Below are positions 33,509 through 42,139 of a DNA stretch of 64,000 nt, piece by piece. Each line of letters starts with the position of its first letter. Position 1 is the stretch's first letter. The translations under genes and the position numbers were made by a program. The DNA lies in NCBI GenBank assembly GCA_965243615.1, contig CBDEVO010000003.1, forward strand, positions 3,906,001 through 3,970,000, written 5' to 3'. The DNA is from JAJEEA01 sp965243615 (GTDB lineage Bacteria; Acidobacteriota; Vicinamibacteria; Vicinamibacterales; UBA8438). The notes under the pieces are model-generated. The model made no database searches, had not been told where the DNA came from, and saw nothing but the letters and a program-made list of their open reading frames with translations.

Positions 33509-34836
33509 TCATCACCAGGAAAGCCATCCCGCGCCGCACCGTGCTGAAGGGCATCGGCGCCGGCTTGGCGCTGCCGCTGCTCGACGGCATGGTCCCCGCG
33601 TTCGCGGCCATCCGCAACAGCGCCGCCGCCCCTGTCCGCCGCTTCGGCGTCTTCTACGTGCCGAACGGGATGGCGATGAAGCACTGGACGCCCAAAACCG
33701 ACGGCCTGGGCTTCGAGTCGACCCGGCTGCTCAGCCACCTCGACGCGTATCGCGACCAGATGACGGTGCTGACGGGCCTGAACGGGGTGCCGAGCAACGC
33801 CGGCGTCCACGCCAGCGCCGCCACCCGGTTCCTGACCGGCGTGACCCCGGCCCGCACCGAGTCGAACCTGCGCGCCGGCGTGTCCGTCGACCAGCTCATC
33901 GCGCGGGAGACGGCGAGGCACACCCAGCTCGGCTCGCTCGAGTTGGCCCTCGACAGCCGCGACGTGTCGGGCTCGTGCGACGTCGGCTTCAGTTGCACCT
34001 ACACCAGCAACATCTCGTGGCGCAACGAGACCACGCCGCTCCTCGGCGAGAACAACCCGCGCGCAGTCTTCGAGCAGCTCTTCGGCGACAGCGGGTCGAC
34101 CGACGCCGCGACCCGGCTCGACCGCATCCGCAAGGACCGGAGCATCCTCGACTCGGTGTCGGACAAGATCGGCGCCCTGCGACGCGGCCTCGGACCCGCC
34201 GACCAGGTGCGGGTGAACGAGTACCTCGAGGCGGTGCGCGACGTCGAGCGCCGCATCCGGATGGCCGAGGCGCAGAGCGACCGCGAGCTGCCCGAGGTGG
34301 TCCAGCCCGCCGGCATCCCCGCCACCTACGGCGAGCACGCGAAGCTGATGTCCGACCTGCTGCTGCTCGCCTACCAGACCGACCTGACGCGGGTCGGCAC
34401 CTACATGATGGCGCGCGAGATCAGCGGCCGGACGTATCCCGAGATCGGGGTGCCCGACTCGCACCACCCGACCTCGCACCACCGCGACGACCCGACCCTC
34501 TACGAGAAGATCGCGAAGATCAACGAGTACCACCTGTCGCTCTTCGAGTACTTCCTCGAGAAGGCGCGGGCGACGCCCGACGGCGACGGCAACCTGCTCG
34601 ACAACATGATGGTGCTCTACGGCGCCGGCATGTCCGACAGCAACCGCCACGACAACAAGGGCCTGCCCCTCGTGCTCGTCGGCGGCGGCGGCGGGAAGCT
34701 CCACGCCGGCGGCCACCTGCGCTACGAGGACACGTCCATCTCGAACCTGCACCTGACGGTTCTCGACAAGATGGGCGTCCGCGTCGACCGGATGAGCGAC
34801 GCCACCGGCCGGCTCGAGCTGCTGCCGGTCGGCTAG
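33505..34836 (+). CDS. DUF1552 protein, probable Tat substrate
   Basis: A 443-residue protein with a twin-arginine type leader (IPRRTVLKGIGAGLALPLLDGM), so it is likely exported folded and may carry a cofactor. The body matches the DUF1552 family: FGVFYVPNGMAMKHWTPK near the start, LTGLNGVPSNAGVHASAATRFLTG, and late LYGAGMSDSNRHDNKGLPLVLVGGGGG. The last of these resembles alkaline-phosphatase/sulfatase-like (DUF1501) relatives, although no metal site is proven. Coupled translation with the DUF1592 gene (4-nt overlap) indicates a stable functional pair. A strong terminator follows. Confidence 0.88.
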   Translation: MIITRKAIPRRTVLKGIGAGLALPLLDGMVPAFAAIRNSAAAPVRRFGVFYVPNGMAMKHWTPKTDGLGFESTRLLSHLDAYRDQMTVLTGLNGVPSNAGVHASAATRFLTGVTPARTESNLRAGVSVDQLIARETARHTQLGSLELALDSRDVSGSCDVGFSCTYTSNISWRNETTPLLGENNPRAVFEQLFGDSGSTDAATRLDRIRKDRSILDSVSDKIGALRRGLGPADQVRVNEYLEAVRDVERRIRMAEAQSDRELPEVVQPAGIPATYGEHAKLMSDLLLLAYQTDLTRVGTYMMAREISGRTYPEIGVPDSHHPTSHHRDDPTLYEKIAKINEYHLSLFEYFLEKARATPDGDGNLLDNMMVLYGAGMSDSNRHDNKGLPLVLVGGGGGKLHAGGHLRYEDTSISNLHLTVLDKMGVRVDRMSDATGRLELLPVG

Positions 34837-34873
34837 TCTCCTCGACGTGGAGGATCGGTAGAGGCAACACCCT

Positions 34874-34905
34874 GGGCCCGGCATTCGTGCCGGGCCCTTT
34901 CTTTT
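34874..34905 (+). terminator. Rho-independent terminator after DUF1552
   Basis: A perfect 10-bp stem GGGCCCGGCA / TGCCGGGCCC with the stable TTCG tetraloop is followed by TTTCTTTT. It ends only 16 nt before the start of the next gene, so it may separate or down-modulate that gene. Confidence 0.9.
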
Positions 34906-34921
34906 GGGCGAGGAGGACGGA

Positions 34922-37015
34922 ATGTCCAGACTGCGCACGGGACTGTTGGCGGGTGGGGTGGCGGCGATGCTCGCCGCGGCGACCGGTGTCGCGGTGGAGT
35001 TGCAGCAGGACGCCGGGGTGATGATCGACGCCGACGACATCGGCGGCGTCGTCACGAGCAGCGCCGGTCCCGAGGCGGGGGTGTGGGTGGTGGCCGAGAC
35101 CACCGACCTGCCCACCCGCTTCATCCGCATCGTGGCCACCGACGACGAAGGGCGCTACGTGGTCCCCGACCTGCCCGACGCGACCTACGAGCTGTTCGTG
35201 CGCGGCTACGGCCTCGTCGACTCGCCGCGGGTCACTGCGACGCCGGGCCAGACCGTCGACCTCGAAGGCGTGGTCGCCCCCGACGCCCGCGCCGCCGCCG
35301 CCGTCTACCCCGCCGCGTGGTGGCTGTCGATGCTGGAGCTGCCGGAGGGCGAGCAGTCGCAGCAGGAGCTGGGCAGCCGGGTGACCGGGTGCATGAACTG
35401 CCACCAGGTCGGCAACCGGGCGACGCGCGAGATTCCCGGCGACATTCTCGACGCCGCCGACTCGCACCTCGCGGCGTGGGACCGCCGGGTCGCGATGGGC
35501 CCGATGGGATCGAGCATGGCCAACATGTGGGGCGGGCTGGGCGACCAGCGCCGCATGTTCGCGGACTGGAGCGAACGCATCGCGGCCGGCGAGGCGCCCG
35601 CGCAGACCCCGCCCCGGCCGGCCGGCATCGAGCGCAACGTCGTCGTCACCCTGTGGGACTGGGGCACGGCGACCGACGGCCGCACCGACAGCGCCGCCTC
35701 GGACGTCCGCGACGGCACCGTCAACGCCGACGGGCTGGTCTACGGCGTCGTGCAGCCGAGCGACATCCTCGCCGTCCTCGACCCCGTCGAGCACCGGGCC
35801 TTCAACATCGACATCCCGTCGGGCGGCCCCGTCATCCAGGGGCAGACCCCCGAGTCGCCGTACTGGGGCGACGACCCCGTGTGGGCCCGGCAATCCGACC
35901 CCCGCAGCGTCGCCATGGACGGCGACGGGCGGGTGTGGCTGACCGGCCGCATCCGCGCTCCCGGCGAGCAGCCCGCGTTCTGCACCGACCCCGCGAACGC
36001 CTTCGCCGCCCACTACCCGATCACGCAGGCCACGCGGCAGGTGTTCATGTACGACCCCGAGACCGAGCAGTTCTCGGAGATCGACACCTGCTTCTCGGCC
36101 GACCACAACCAGATCGGCGAGGACGAGCGCATCTACTACGGCTTCGCCAACGGCCTCGGCTGGATCGACATGGAGATCTGGGACGAGACCGGCGACGCGG
36201 AAGAGGCCCAGGGCTGGTGCCCCGGCGTCGTCGACGTCAACCAGGACGGCATCATCACCACCGGCTGGACCGGGCCCGACGACCCCGTCGACCCCGCCCG
36301 CGACCACGCCATCCGGTTCGGCTGCTACTCGCCGGCCGTCAACCCCGCCGACGGCAGCGTCTGGTGCTCGGGCAACGGCCGCAACCAGCGCCAGCTCGTG
36401 CGCCTCGAGATCGGCGACAACCCCCCCGAGTCGTGCACGGCCGAGCTCTACGAGCCGCCCCCGTCGGTCATGAACCCGGGCGCCTACGGCAGCGGCGGCC
36501 TGCACCTGACCACCGAGGGCGTGGCGTGGCAGGACTGGCGCGGCAGCGGCCACTTCGCGCGCTTCGACCGCGGCCAATGCGAGGACGTCTCGGGCCTGCA
36601 GGCCGACGGGCAGGGGTGCCCCGAGGGCTGGACGTTCTTCCGCATGGACAAGCCGACCTACCAGAACGCCGAGGCGTTTCCCATCAACTCGGACGAGAGC
36701 TACCTCACCCAGGTCGACCACCACGACGTCCTTGGCCTCGGGCGCGACGTGCCGTTGTACGGCGTCGTCAACACCGACTCGCTCGAGGTCTTCAGACCCG
36801 ACACCCAGGAGTTCGTCACCCTGCGGGTGCCGTACCCCCTGGGCTTCTTCTCCCGGTCCTCGACCGGCCGCGTCGACGACCCGACGACCGGCTGGAAGGG
36901 CAAGGGGCTCTGGTCGAGCTACTCGAACTACGCGGCCTGGCACCTCGAGGGCGGCCCGGGCACGAACCAGAAGGTGATCAAGTTCCAGATCCGGCCCGAC
37001 CCGCTGGCGCACTAG
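34922..37015 (+). CDS. Exported carboxypeptidase-regulatory-domain / cytochrome-like beta-propeller protein
   Basis: A 697-residue protein. A signal peptide leads to a carboxypeptidase regulatory-like beta-sandwich (about 38-115; GPEAGVWVVAETTDLPTRF, VPDLPDATYELFVRGYG). One haem c motif follows, CMNCH at residues 157-161. The rest is a lyase-like (Vgb/NHL) propeller, with DGRVWLTGRIR, FMYDPETEQFSEIDTC and LGLGRDVPLYGVVN. The many paired cysteines suggest a periplasmic or outer-surface location. It has its own AGGAGG site. The upstream terminator implies partly separate expression from DUF1592-DUF1552. Function is unknown; an electron-transfer partner of the pair is possible. Confidence 0.85.
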   Translation: MSRLRTGLLAGGVAAMLAAATGVAVELQQDAGVMIDADDIGGVVTSSAGPEAGVWVVAETTDLPTRFIRIVATDDEGRYVVPDLPDATYELFVRGYGLVDSPRVTATPGQTVDLEGVVAPDARAAAAVYPAAWWLSMLELPEGEQSQQELGSRVTGCMNCHQVGNRATREIPGDILDAADSHLAAWDRRVAMGPMGSSMANMWGGLGDQRRMFADWSERIAAGEAPAQTPPRPAGIERNVVVTLWDWGTATDGRTDSAASDVRDGTVNADGLVYGVVQPSDILAVLDPVEHRAFNIDIPSGGPVIQGQTPESPYWGDDPVWARQSDPRSVAMDGDGRVWLTGRIRAPGEQPAFCTDPANAFAAHYPITQATRQVFMYDPETEQFSEIDTCFSADHNQIGEDERIYYGFANGLGWIDMEIWDETGDAEEAQGWCPGVVDVNQDGIITTGWTGPDDPVDPARDHAIRFGCYSPAVNPADGSVWCSGNGRNQRQLVRLEIGDNPPESCTAELYEPPPSVMNPGAYGSGGLHLTTEGVAWQDWRGSGHFARFDRGQCEDVSGLQADGQGCPEGWTFFRMDKPTYQNAEAFPINSDESYLTQVDHHDVLGLGRDVPLYGVVNTDSLEVFRPDTQEFVTLRVPYPLGFFSRSSTGRVDDPTTGWKGKGLWSSYSNYAAWHLEGGPGTNQKVIKFQIRPDPLAH

Positions 37016-37557
37016 CGGCCGGCGGGCTGGTCACGGCCATCCCGCCACAGCCGCACGGATTGCGGGATCGGATGACGCCGGCGGCACCACTGCGTGCCGC
37101 CGACTAGGCGGGACCCCCGTCGAGAGGTCCGACAACCGGAGGCCGAAGACGGTTCCGGCCGGCGGTCGCGAACCCCGCCGTCACCGGTTCGTCGCCGAGG
37201 CATGGGTCTGGCCGGCCGGGCGCCGCCCCGAGCCGGGTCGGATGTCGACTCCCGGAAAGCGCGCGCCTCCCGCGTGGCGGGGCGCGCAGTTCCTGCAACG
37301 TCCTCCGCGTCACCCATCTCGATATCGCCAAAGCAGACTGGGTTCCACCGCCCGCTCTTCCGGCCGGGATCTTGCATGGCTGGCGATGCTCATCAGATCC
37401 CGGTGCGTTCGTGTGTACGTGGCCGTCGATCCCGGTTTTCGGTACCGGGCGGTCACCGGGACGAATCTCGTTGGAGCGTCCGTCTCGATGGGCGGCACCC
37501 GCGTCCTGGTCGAGATGCGGGCATGGCCGAGAGCCCGACGACGGCGGCCGGAACTCG
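37016..37557. other. Intergenic region before the sigma-54 activator
   Basis: About 540 nt. It contains a stem-loop at 37080-37101. No frame has convincing protein character, and open frames on either strand are high-GC shadows. The missing N-terminal half of the downstream activator would be expected here but is not recognisable. Confidence 0.5.
37080..37101 (+). terminator. Stem-loop after the propeller gene
   Basis: A 7-bp stem GGCGGCA / TGCCGCC with an 8-nt loop, 64 nt after the stop. There is no T-run. Confidence 0.3.
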
Positions 37558-38589
37558 ATGCCGGAGGAGACAGTGCGAGGCAACATCCATTCGGACGATC
37601 TGGGACTCCTGGGCCGGAGCGACGCGATGGCCCGCCTGCGCGGCAGCCTGCGGCGGGTCGCCGAGTCGCCGTTCCCCGTTCTCGTGACGGGCGAGAGCGG
37701 CTCCGGCAAGGAGCTGGTCGCGCGCGGCGTGCATCGGCTGAGCGGGCGCCCGGAGCGCCGGTTCGGGGCCGTCAACTGTGCCGCCCTCACCGACGATCTC
37801 GTCGAGGCCGAGCTCTTCGGCTACGTCCGGGGGGCTTTCACCGGCGCCGTGACCGACCGCGCGGGACTGTTCGAGGCGTGCGACCGCGGTACGCTGTTCC
37901 TCGACGAGGTGGGGGAGCTGTCGCCGCGCGCCCAGGCCAAGCTGCTGCGGGTGCTGCAGGACGGCGAGATTCGCCGGGTGGGGGACACGGTGCCGCGCGC
38001 GGTCGACGTGCGGGTCGTCGCGGCCACCAACCGGCCCCTCGAGAGCGAGGTCAGGACCGGCCAGTATCGCGAGGACCTGCTGTACCGGCTCGACGTGCTC
38101 CGCATCGAGGTGCCGCCGCTCCGGGACCGCGGCGACGACGTCGTGCTGCTCGTCGAGCACTTCTGGGAGCGGGCGCAGTCGCTCACCGGGAGCCGGGCCG
38201 CGCCCGCCCGCGCGACCCTGGAGGCGCTGGCCCGGTATCACTGGCCGGGCAACGTCCGGCAGCTCGAGAACATCGTGGCGGGCCTGGTCGTGCGCGGGCC
38301 CCGGAGCGGGGTCGTGGGACCTGCCCTGTTGCCGGCCGCGATCACCGGTGGAGCGAGCGGGCCGGACGGCATGCCGACCCTGCACGAGGCGCGGCAGGTC
38401 TTCGAGCGCCGCTTCGTGAGTGGCGCCCTCGCGCAGGCCGGCGGCCGGCGGGCCAAGGCGGCGTCGGCGCTGGGGTTGACCCGGCAGGGCCTGGCCAAGC
38501 TGCTGAAGCGTCTCGACCTCGAGGACCCGTCGCGGGTGGCGGTGCGCTGCGGCGACGACGCGCGCTACGGCGAGCCGCCGGAGGCGTGA
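37558..38589 (+). CDS. Sigma-54-dependent transcriptional activator lacking a sensor domain
   Basis: A 343-residue AAA+ enhancer-binding protein. Walker A is GESGSGKE (about 44-51). The sigma-54-contacting GAFTGA loop is intact near residue 93, and GTLFLDEVGELS is Walker B. The arginine-finger/sensor region (REDLLYRLDVLRIEVPPLRDR) and WPGNVRQLEN are present. A Fis-type helix-turn-helix ends the protein (RAKAASALGLTRQGLAKLLKRL). Most relatives carry an N-terminal receiver, GAF, PAS or FHA domain of 100 or more residues. This one starts about 18 residues before the AAA+ domain, so it is either PspF-like or truncated. Its target promoters are not evident here. Confidence 0.88.
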   Translation: MPEETVRGNIHSDDLGLLGRSDAMARLRGSLRRVAESPFPVLVTGESGSGKELVARGVHRLSGRPERRFGAVNCAALTDDLVEAELFGYVRGAFTGAVTDRAGLFEACDRGTLFLDEVGELSPRAQAKLLRVLQDGEIRRVGDTVPRAVDVRVVAATNRPLESEVRTGQYREDLLYRLDVLRIEVPPLRDRGDDVVLLVEHFWERAQSLTGSRAAPARATLEALARYHWPGNVRQLENIVAGLVVRGPRSGVVGPALLPAAITGGASGPDGMPTLHEARQVFERRFVSGALAQAGGRRAKAASALGLTRQGLAKLLKRLDLEDPSRVAVRCGDDARYGEPPEA

Positions 38590-38789
38590 GACGAGGACGG
38601 AGCGGGTCAGGGCGTGCCGCACCCGCGTCCTTCGTACAGCCCGACGTTGTCCGGTCTGCACGTCGACGGCGCTCTGCGCCAGGTCGAAGGTGACGCGGGC
38701 GCCGCTGTCGTCCTCGGGGCTGATGAAGCGGATGCCAGGGAGACGATTGATGATTGAGCGGGGCGCGGGCACTTGCGGCCGGCAGCCGC

Positions 38790-39059
38790 AGGGGATGCTA
38801 CATGCGCTTCCGCAATGGCGAGGGTGGAACCTGCACGGTCGGCTCCTTCGAGCCGAGCGACGCCGGCCTTTTCGACATGGTGGGCAACCTCTGGGAGTGG
38901 ACGGCGGGTTGCTGGGACGAGGGTTGCGTCCGAAGGGTGACGCGGGGCGCCGACTGGATGAGCCTGGCACGGCGGCAGCGCGCGGATGCACGAGGGTGGG
39001 CTGGCCCCGGCCGGCGGGACTTCAGGATCGGCTTTCGGGTCGCCCGGGCGCTGCCGTGA
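38790..39059 (+). pseudogene. Remnant of a formylglycine-generating-enzyme (SUMF1) family gene
   Basis: About 90 codons match only the C-terminal part of the FGE-sulfatase/SUMF1 domain: TVGSFEPSDAGLFDMVGNLWEWTAG, then VTRGADWM and a final FRIGFRVAR. An intact member needs about 200 or more residues upstream. The preceding 200 nt encode nothing similar in any frame, so the N-terminus is gone. The second half (residues after ADWMSLARRQR) remains readable, which suggests recent decay. It is not expected to be functional. Confidence 0.7.
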
Positions 39060-39398
39060 CGGCGAGGTGCTTCATCGAGCCGGCCCGTTCGCGCTACAGT
39101 AGAGGCACTTCCGCCGCTCACTGCCGGAAGAGATCATGGCGCACGCGGTGGTTCTCGATCCGCTGGGCGCGCGGGGCCGGGGCGTGGGAGAGAAACCGGC
39201 CGTCGTCGGGGTCGCCCGGGACCTTACGCGGTTGCTCCGCGGGGTGTATATGACACTCACGTCACGCACGGAGCTGCCGCGGCCCCCTTTCGACTCGCAA
39301 TCTGTGGGTGCGAATCGTCGAGTCGCTGCCGGCGCGATGCCGCCGCGGCGGCACGGTGCCCCATCGAGCTTGACGATTCGCCCGTCGTGCCGCTAACA
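39060..39398. other. Non-coding stretch between FGE remnant and AbiEii-type pair
   Basis: About 340 nt. An 86-codon open frame exists at 39136 but has no family resemblance. I see no promoter of clear quality. It may be decayed accessory DNA. Confidence 0.4.
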
Positions 39399-39674
39399 AT
39401 GGCAGTGATGGACGCGCAGGACTCCCCGGGGACGGGCGTTGGCCCCGTCGGCCGGCAGGGCGGATCGAGAAGCCGACGCACTCTGCCGTCCGTGGAGGCA
39501 CGAGACAGGGTGCACGCGGCGCGGCGGGCATTTCGCGACTACCACGCGCAGTGCTTCTGGTACTTGCGTCCCGACATGAAGGTCACGCTCGGCGACGTTC
39601 CGGAGATTGCTCGCGGGCTGCGCCGGGACGGAGGCCGAAAGGGGTTCCTCCTCGCGGCCCGGCTATGCCGTTGA
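39399..39674 (+). CDS. Small protein partnered with AbiEii-type nucleotidyltransferase
   Basis: A 91-residue protein whose second half reads ARRAFRDYHAQCFWYLRPD and VPEIARGLRRDGGRKGFLLAARL. From memory, this motif is common in short proteins encoded directly upstream of AbiEii/AbiGii-type nucleotidyltransferase genes, so I infer it is the partner, possibly the antitoxin. The first 35 residues are low complexity and the start is uncertain (ATG 39399 or 39408, GTG 39387). Its last 10 nt overlap the start of the nucleotidyltransferase reading frame. No DNA-binding motif is evident. Confidence 0.65.
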   Translation: MAVMDAQDSPGTGVGPVGRQGGSRSRRTLPSVEARDRVHAARRAFRDYHAQCFWYLRPDMKVTLGDVPEIARGLRRDGGRKGFLLAARLCR

Positions 39675-40469
39675 GCACCATCCAGGCGAACGTCCTCCGG
39701 CGCATCGCCGCGAACCGCAGCCCCGACAGCTACGTGGCGGGGGCCACCGTCCTGCACCGGGCGGAAGACACTCCCCGTTACTCGGCCGATCTCGACCTCT
39801 CCCATGATCTGGAGGACAGTGTCGCCCGGAGTGCGGAGGCCGACGCGGCGACGCTGCAGGCCGCCGGCTACGAGCTGTCGTGGCTCCTGCGCACGCCCAC
39901 GTTCCACCGCGCGGTGGTCGGGGTGGACCGACAGGCGCTGAAGATCGAGTGGACCCAGGACAGCGCTTTCCGCTTCTACACCCGTGCAGGCGGACGAGCA
40001 GCTCGGCTATCGCCTGCACGACGCCGATGCCGCCGTCAACAAGGCGCTGGCCCTGGCGGGACGGAGCGAGATGCGCGACTTCGTCGACATCCTCCATCTC
40101 GACGACACCCATCTCCCGCTCGGCGCCCTGGTGTGGGCGGCGTGCGGGAAGGACCCCGGCTACACGCCGGAGTTCCTGCTGGAACACGCGGCGCGGCACG
40201 TCGCGTACACGCAGGACGATCTGGATCGGCTCGCCCTCCGGGAACCCCTCGACCTGCGCGACCTGAAGCGGCAATGGCTCGCCGCGCTTGGTCGGGCCCG
40301 AACGCTGGTGGCCGTTCTCCCCCCCGACGAGGTCGGTTGCCTGTACGTGGGCCCGGACCGCAATCCGGTGGCACCGAATCCCGCGTCCGACGGATTCCGA
40401 TCGCTGATCCGCCATTGGGGACGCGTCCGCGGCGCCTGGCCTTCCATCTCGCCCTACCGCCACGGGTAG
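39665..40469 (+). pseudogene. AbiEii/AbiGii-type nucleotidyltransferase, frameshifted
   Basis: The first frame (39665 to about 39980) encodes IQANVLRRIAANRSPDSYVAG and the nucleotidyltransferase motif TPRYSADLDLSHD. It then leaves phase. The next frame continues the same family with QADEQLGYRLHDADAAVNKALALAGR and MRDFVDILHL to a stop at 40469. Removing one A near 39980 (TTCTACACCC to TTCTACCCC) restores FRFYPVQADEQLGYRLH as one reading frame of about 267 codons. Intact homologues act as toxins of type IV toxin-antitoxin or abortive-infection systems. Either this copy is inactivated, or the base is a sequencing or assembly error. Confidence 0.75.
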
Positions 40470-40574
40470 CGTCGTCGTTCGGATCGCGCAGCCGGGTCCG
40501 GAACCGCCCGGCAGAGGGCCATGGCGCCCGGTCAGTCAATCGCCACCTGAGGCTCCACCCGGTGGCCAACCCTG

Positions 40575-40608
40575 GAGGGGTCCGCGCCGTCTGCGGTGCG
40601 GACCCCTC
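40575..40608. terminator. Long stem-loop between convergent genes
   Basis: GAGGGGTCCGCGCCG / CGGTGCGGACCCCTC forms a 15-bp stem with one G-T pair and a 4-nt loop, ending at the stop codon of the SpmA/B gene. It lacks a T-run but is the most stable hairpin in this gap. It shares GTCCGCGCCGT with the dispersed repeats. Confidence 0.6.
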
Positions 40609-41924
40609 TATCCGAACATCAGGTTGACGATGAACACCGCCGCGAGGATGCCCGCGGTGTCGGCGAGCAGGCACGCCGGCACGGTGTGGCGCGTCCGGCG
40701 GATGCCCACCGCCCCGTAGTACACCGCCAGGGTGTAGAACGTGGTCTCGGTGCTCCCCTGGAAGGTGCTGACCATGTACCCGACGACCGAATCGGGTCCC
40801 TCGGCGGTCATGATCTCGGCCATCACCGCGTAGGCGCCGCTGCCCGTCAGGGGCCGGAGGATGGCCATCGGCAGGGCCTCGGCCGGCAGCCCGATGAGGG
40901 CCGTGAACGGCGAGAGCAGGCTCGTGATGAGGTCGATGCCCCCCGAGGCCCGGAACATCCCCACCACCACGAGTATCGCCACCAGGTAGGGGATGATGCG
41001 CACCGCGACCTCGAAGCCCTGCCGGGCCCCGGTCACCAGCGAGTCGTAGACGCGAACGCCGCGCGTCCAGCCGAACACGACGAGGAACGACACCACCATC
41101 GGCAGCATCCACGCCGACGTGATGCCGCTGAAGAGCTCGAACGGCGGGTCCGCCCGTTGCTGCCAGACGAACCGGACGAGGAGGGCGGCGAGGGCGAGCC
41201 AGAACAGCCGTCCGATCCAGCGCCGGCCGGGCAGCGGCTCGAGGGCCTCGGGCGCGTCGTGGCCGGCGGCGGCGTCCGGGGCCGCGTCGCCGTCCGGGGC
41301 GGGGTCCGGGGGGACCTCGCGCGCCGGCGCCGGCTCGGTGCGCCGGTAGACCGCCATGCGACTCAGCAGGACCGCCGCCGTCACCCCGACGAGGGTGGCG
41401 CAGCCGCTGGCGAACCACGTGGGGAAGAAGATGCCGACGGCGTCCTCGGACCCCACCGACGCCCGCATCGACACCACGCCCGACGGGAGGATGGCGAGGG
41501 CCGACGTGTTGATGGCGAGGAACAGGACCATCGCGTTGGTCGCGGTCCCGCGCTCGCCGTTCAGCTTGTCGAGCTCCTCCATCGCCTTGATGCCGAACGG
41601 GGTGGCGGCGTTGGCGAGGCCGAGCATGTTGGCGGCGATGTTGAGGATCATGGCGCTCATCGCGGGGCTGTGCACGGGCACCCCCGGGAAGAGGCGCTGC
41701 ATGACCGGCCCGACGAGCCGCGCGAGGTGGCGCAGGGCCCCCGCGTCCTCGATGACCCGCATCAGCCCGAGGAAGAACGCCATCAGGCCGATGAGCCCGA
41801 TGGCCAGCTCGACCGCGCCGCGGGCCGACGTGACGATGGCGTCGGTCAGCGCCTGCATCTGGCCCGTCAGCGCGGCCAGGAGCACCGACGCGAGCGCCGC
41901 GAAGACGATGAGGCCGTTCAGCAT
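40608..41924 (-). CDS. Spore maturation protein A/B-like fused membrane protein (nucleoside-recognition domains)
   Basis: A 438-residue polytopic membrane protein joining SpmA-like (about 1-195) and SpmB-like (about 250-438) halves. The A half carries NMLGLANAATPFGIKAMEELDKLN and the B half carries IILRPLTGSGAY-type sequence (AILRPLTGSGAYAVM, MVSTFQGSTETTFYTLAVYYG). Both halves contain nucleoside-recognition (Gate) domains. In Bacillus the two are separate proteins for spore core dehydration. Fused versions occur in non-sporulating Gram-negatives, where function is unclear, possibly solute transport. A Pro/Ala-rich linker (about 200-235) separates the halves. Confidence 0.9.
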   Translation of the reverse strand: MLNGLIVFAALASVLLAALTGQMQALTDAIVTSARGAVELAIGLIGLMAFFLGLMRVIEDAGALRHLARLVGPVMQRLFPGVPVHSPAMSAMILNIAANMLGLANAATPFGIKAMEELDKLNGERGTATNAMVLFLAINTSALAILPSGVVSMRASVGSEDAVGIFFPTWFASGCATLVGVTAAVLLSRMAVYRRTEPAPAREVPPDPAPDGDAAPDAAAGHDAPEALEPLPGRRWIGRLFWLALAALLVRFVWQQRADPPFELFSGITSAWMLPMVVSFLVVFGWTRGVRVYDSLVTGARQGFEVAVRIIPYLVAILVVVGMFRASGGIDLITSLLSPFTALIGLPAEALPMAILRPLTGSGAYAVMAEIMTAEGPDSVVGYMVSTFQGSTETTFYTLAVYYGAVGIRRTRHTVPACLLADTAGILAAVFIVNLMFG

Positions 41925-42139
41925 GCGTGGTCAGTGGGGGGCAGGGCAGGGAATAGCGTCGTCAGCACGGTGACGGCTCGGAGCTCGCCTGCCCCGCAAG
42001 GATACAGCCGGGCTTCGTCGTCCGGTGCGCGGCGGAACCGGCCGAAGCAACTGGCCGAAGTGCCCCCGCCCGTCGACCAGGGGTGGCGCGTGTTCACTTG
42101 AGCCAGCCGCGCGTCATCGCCCCGGACAGTCGCCGCGCG

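Noticed and set aside
38600..38760. Minus-strand sequence that can be read as a short hydrophobic/acidic protein segment (FISPEDDSGARVTFDLAQSAVD)
   Set aside because: It looks protein-like over about 40 codons but has no start, no known family and no continuation, so it is at most a remnant.
39136..39396. 86-codon ORF between the FGE remnant and the AbiEii pair
   Set aside because: No recognisable motif, low-complexity composition and no ribosome site. It is probably a shadow.
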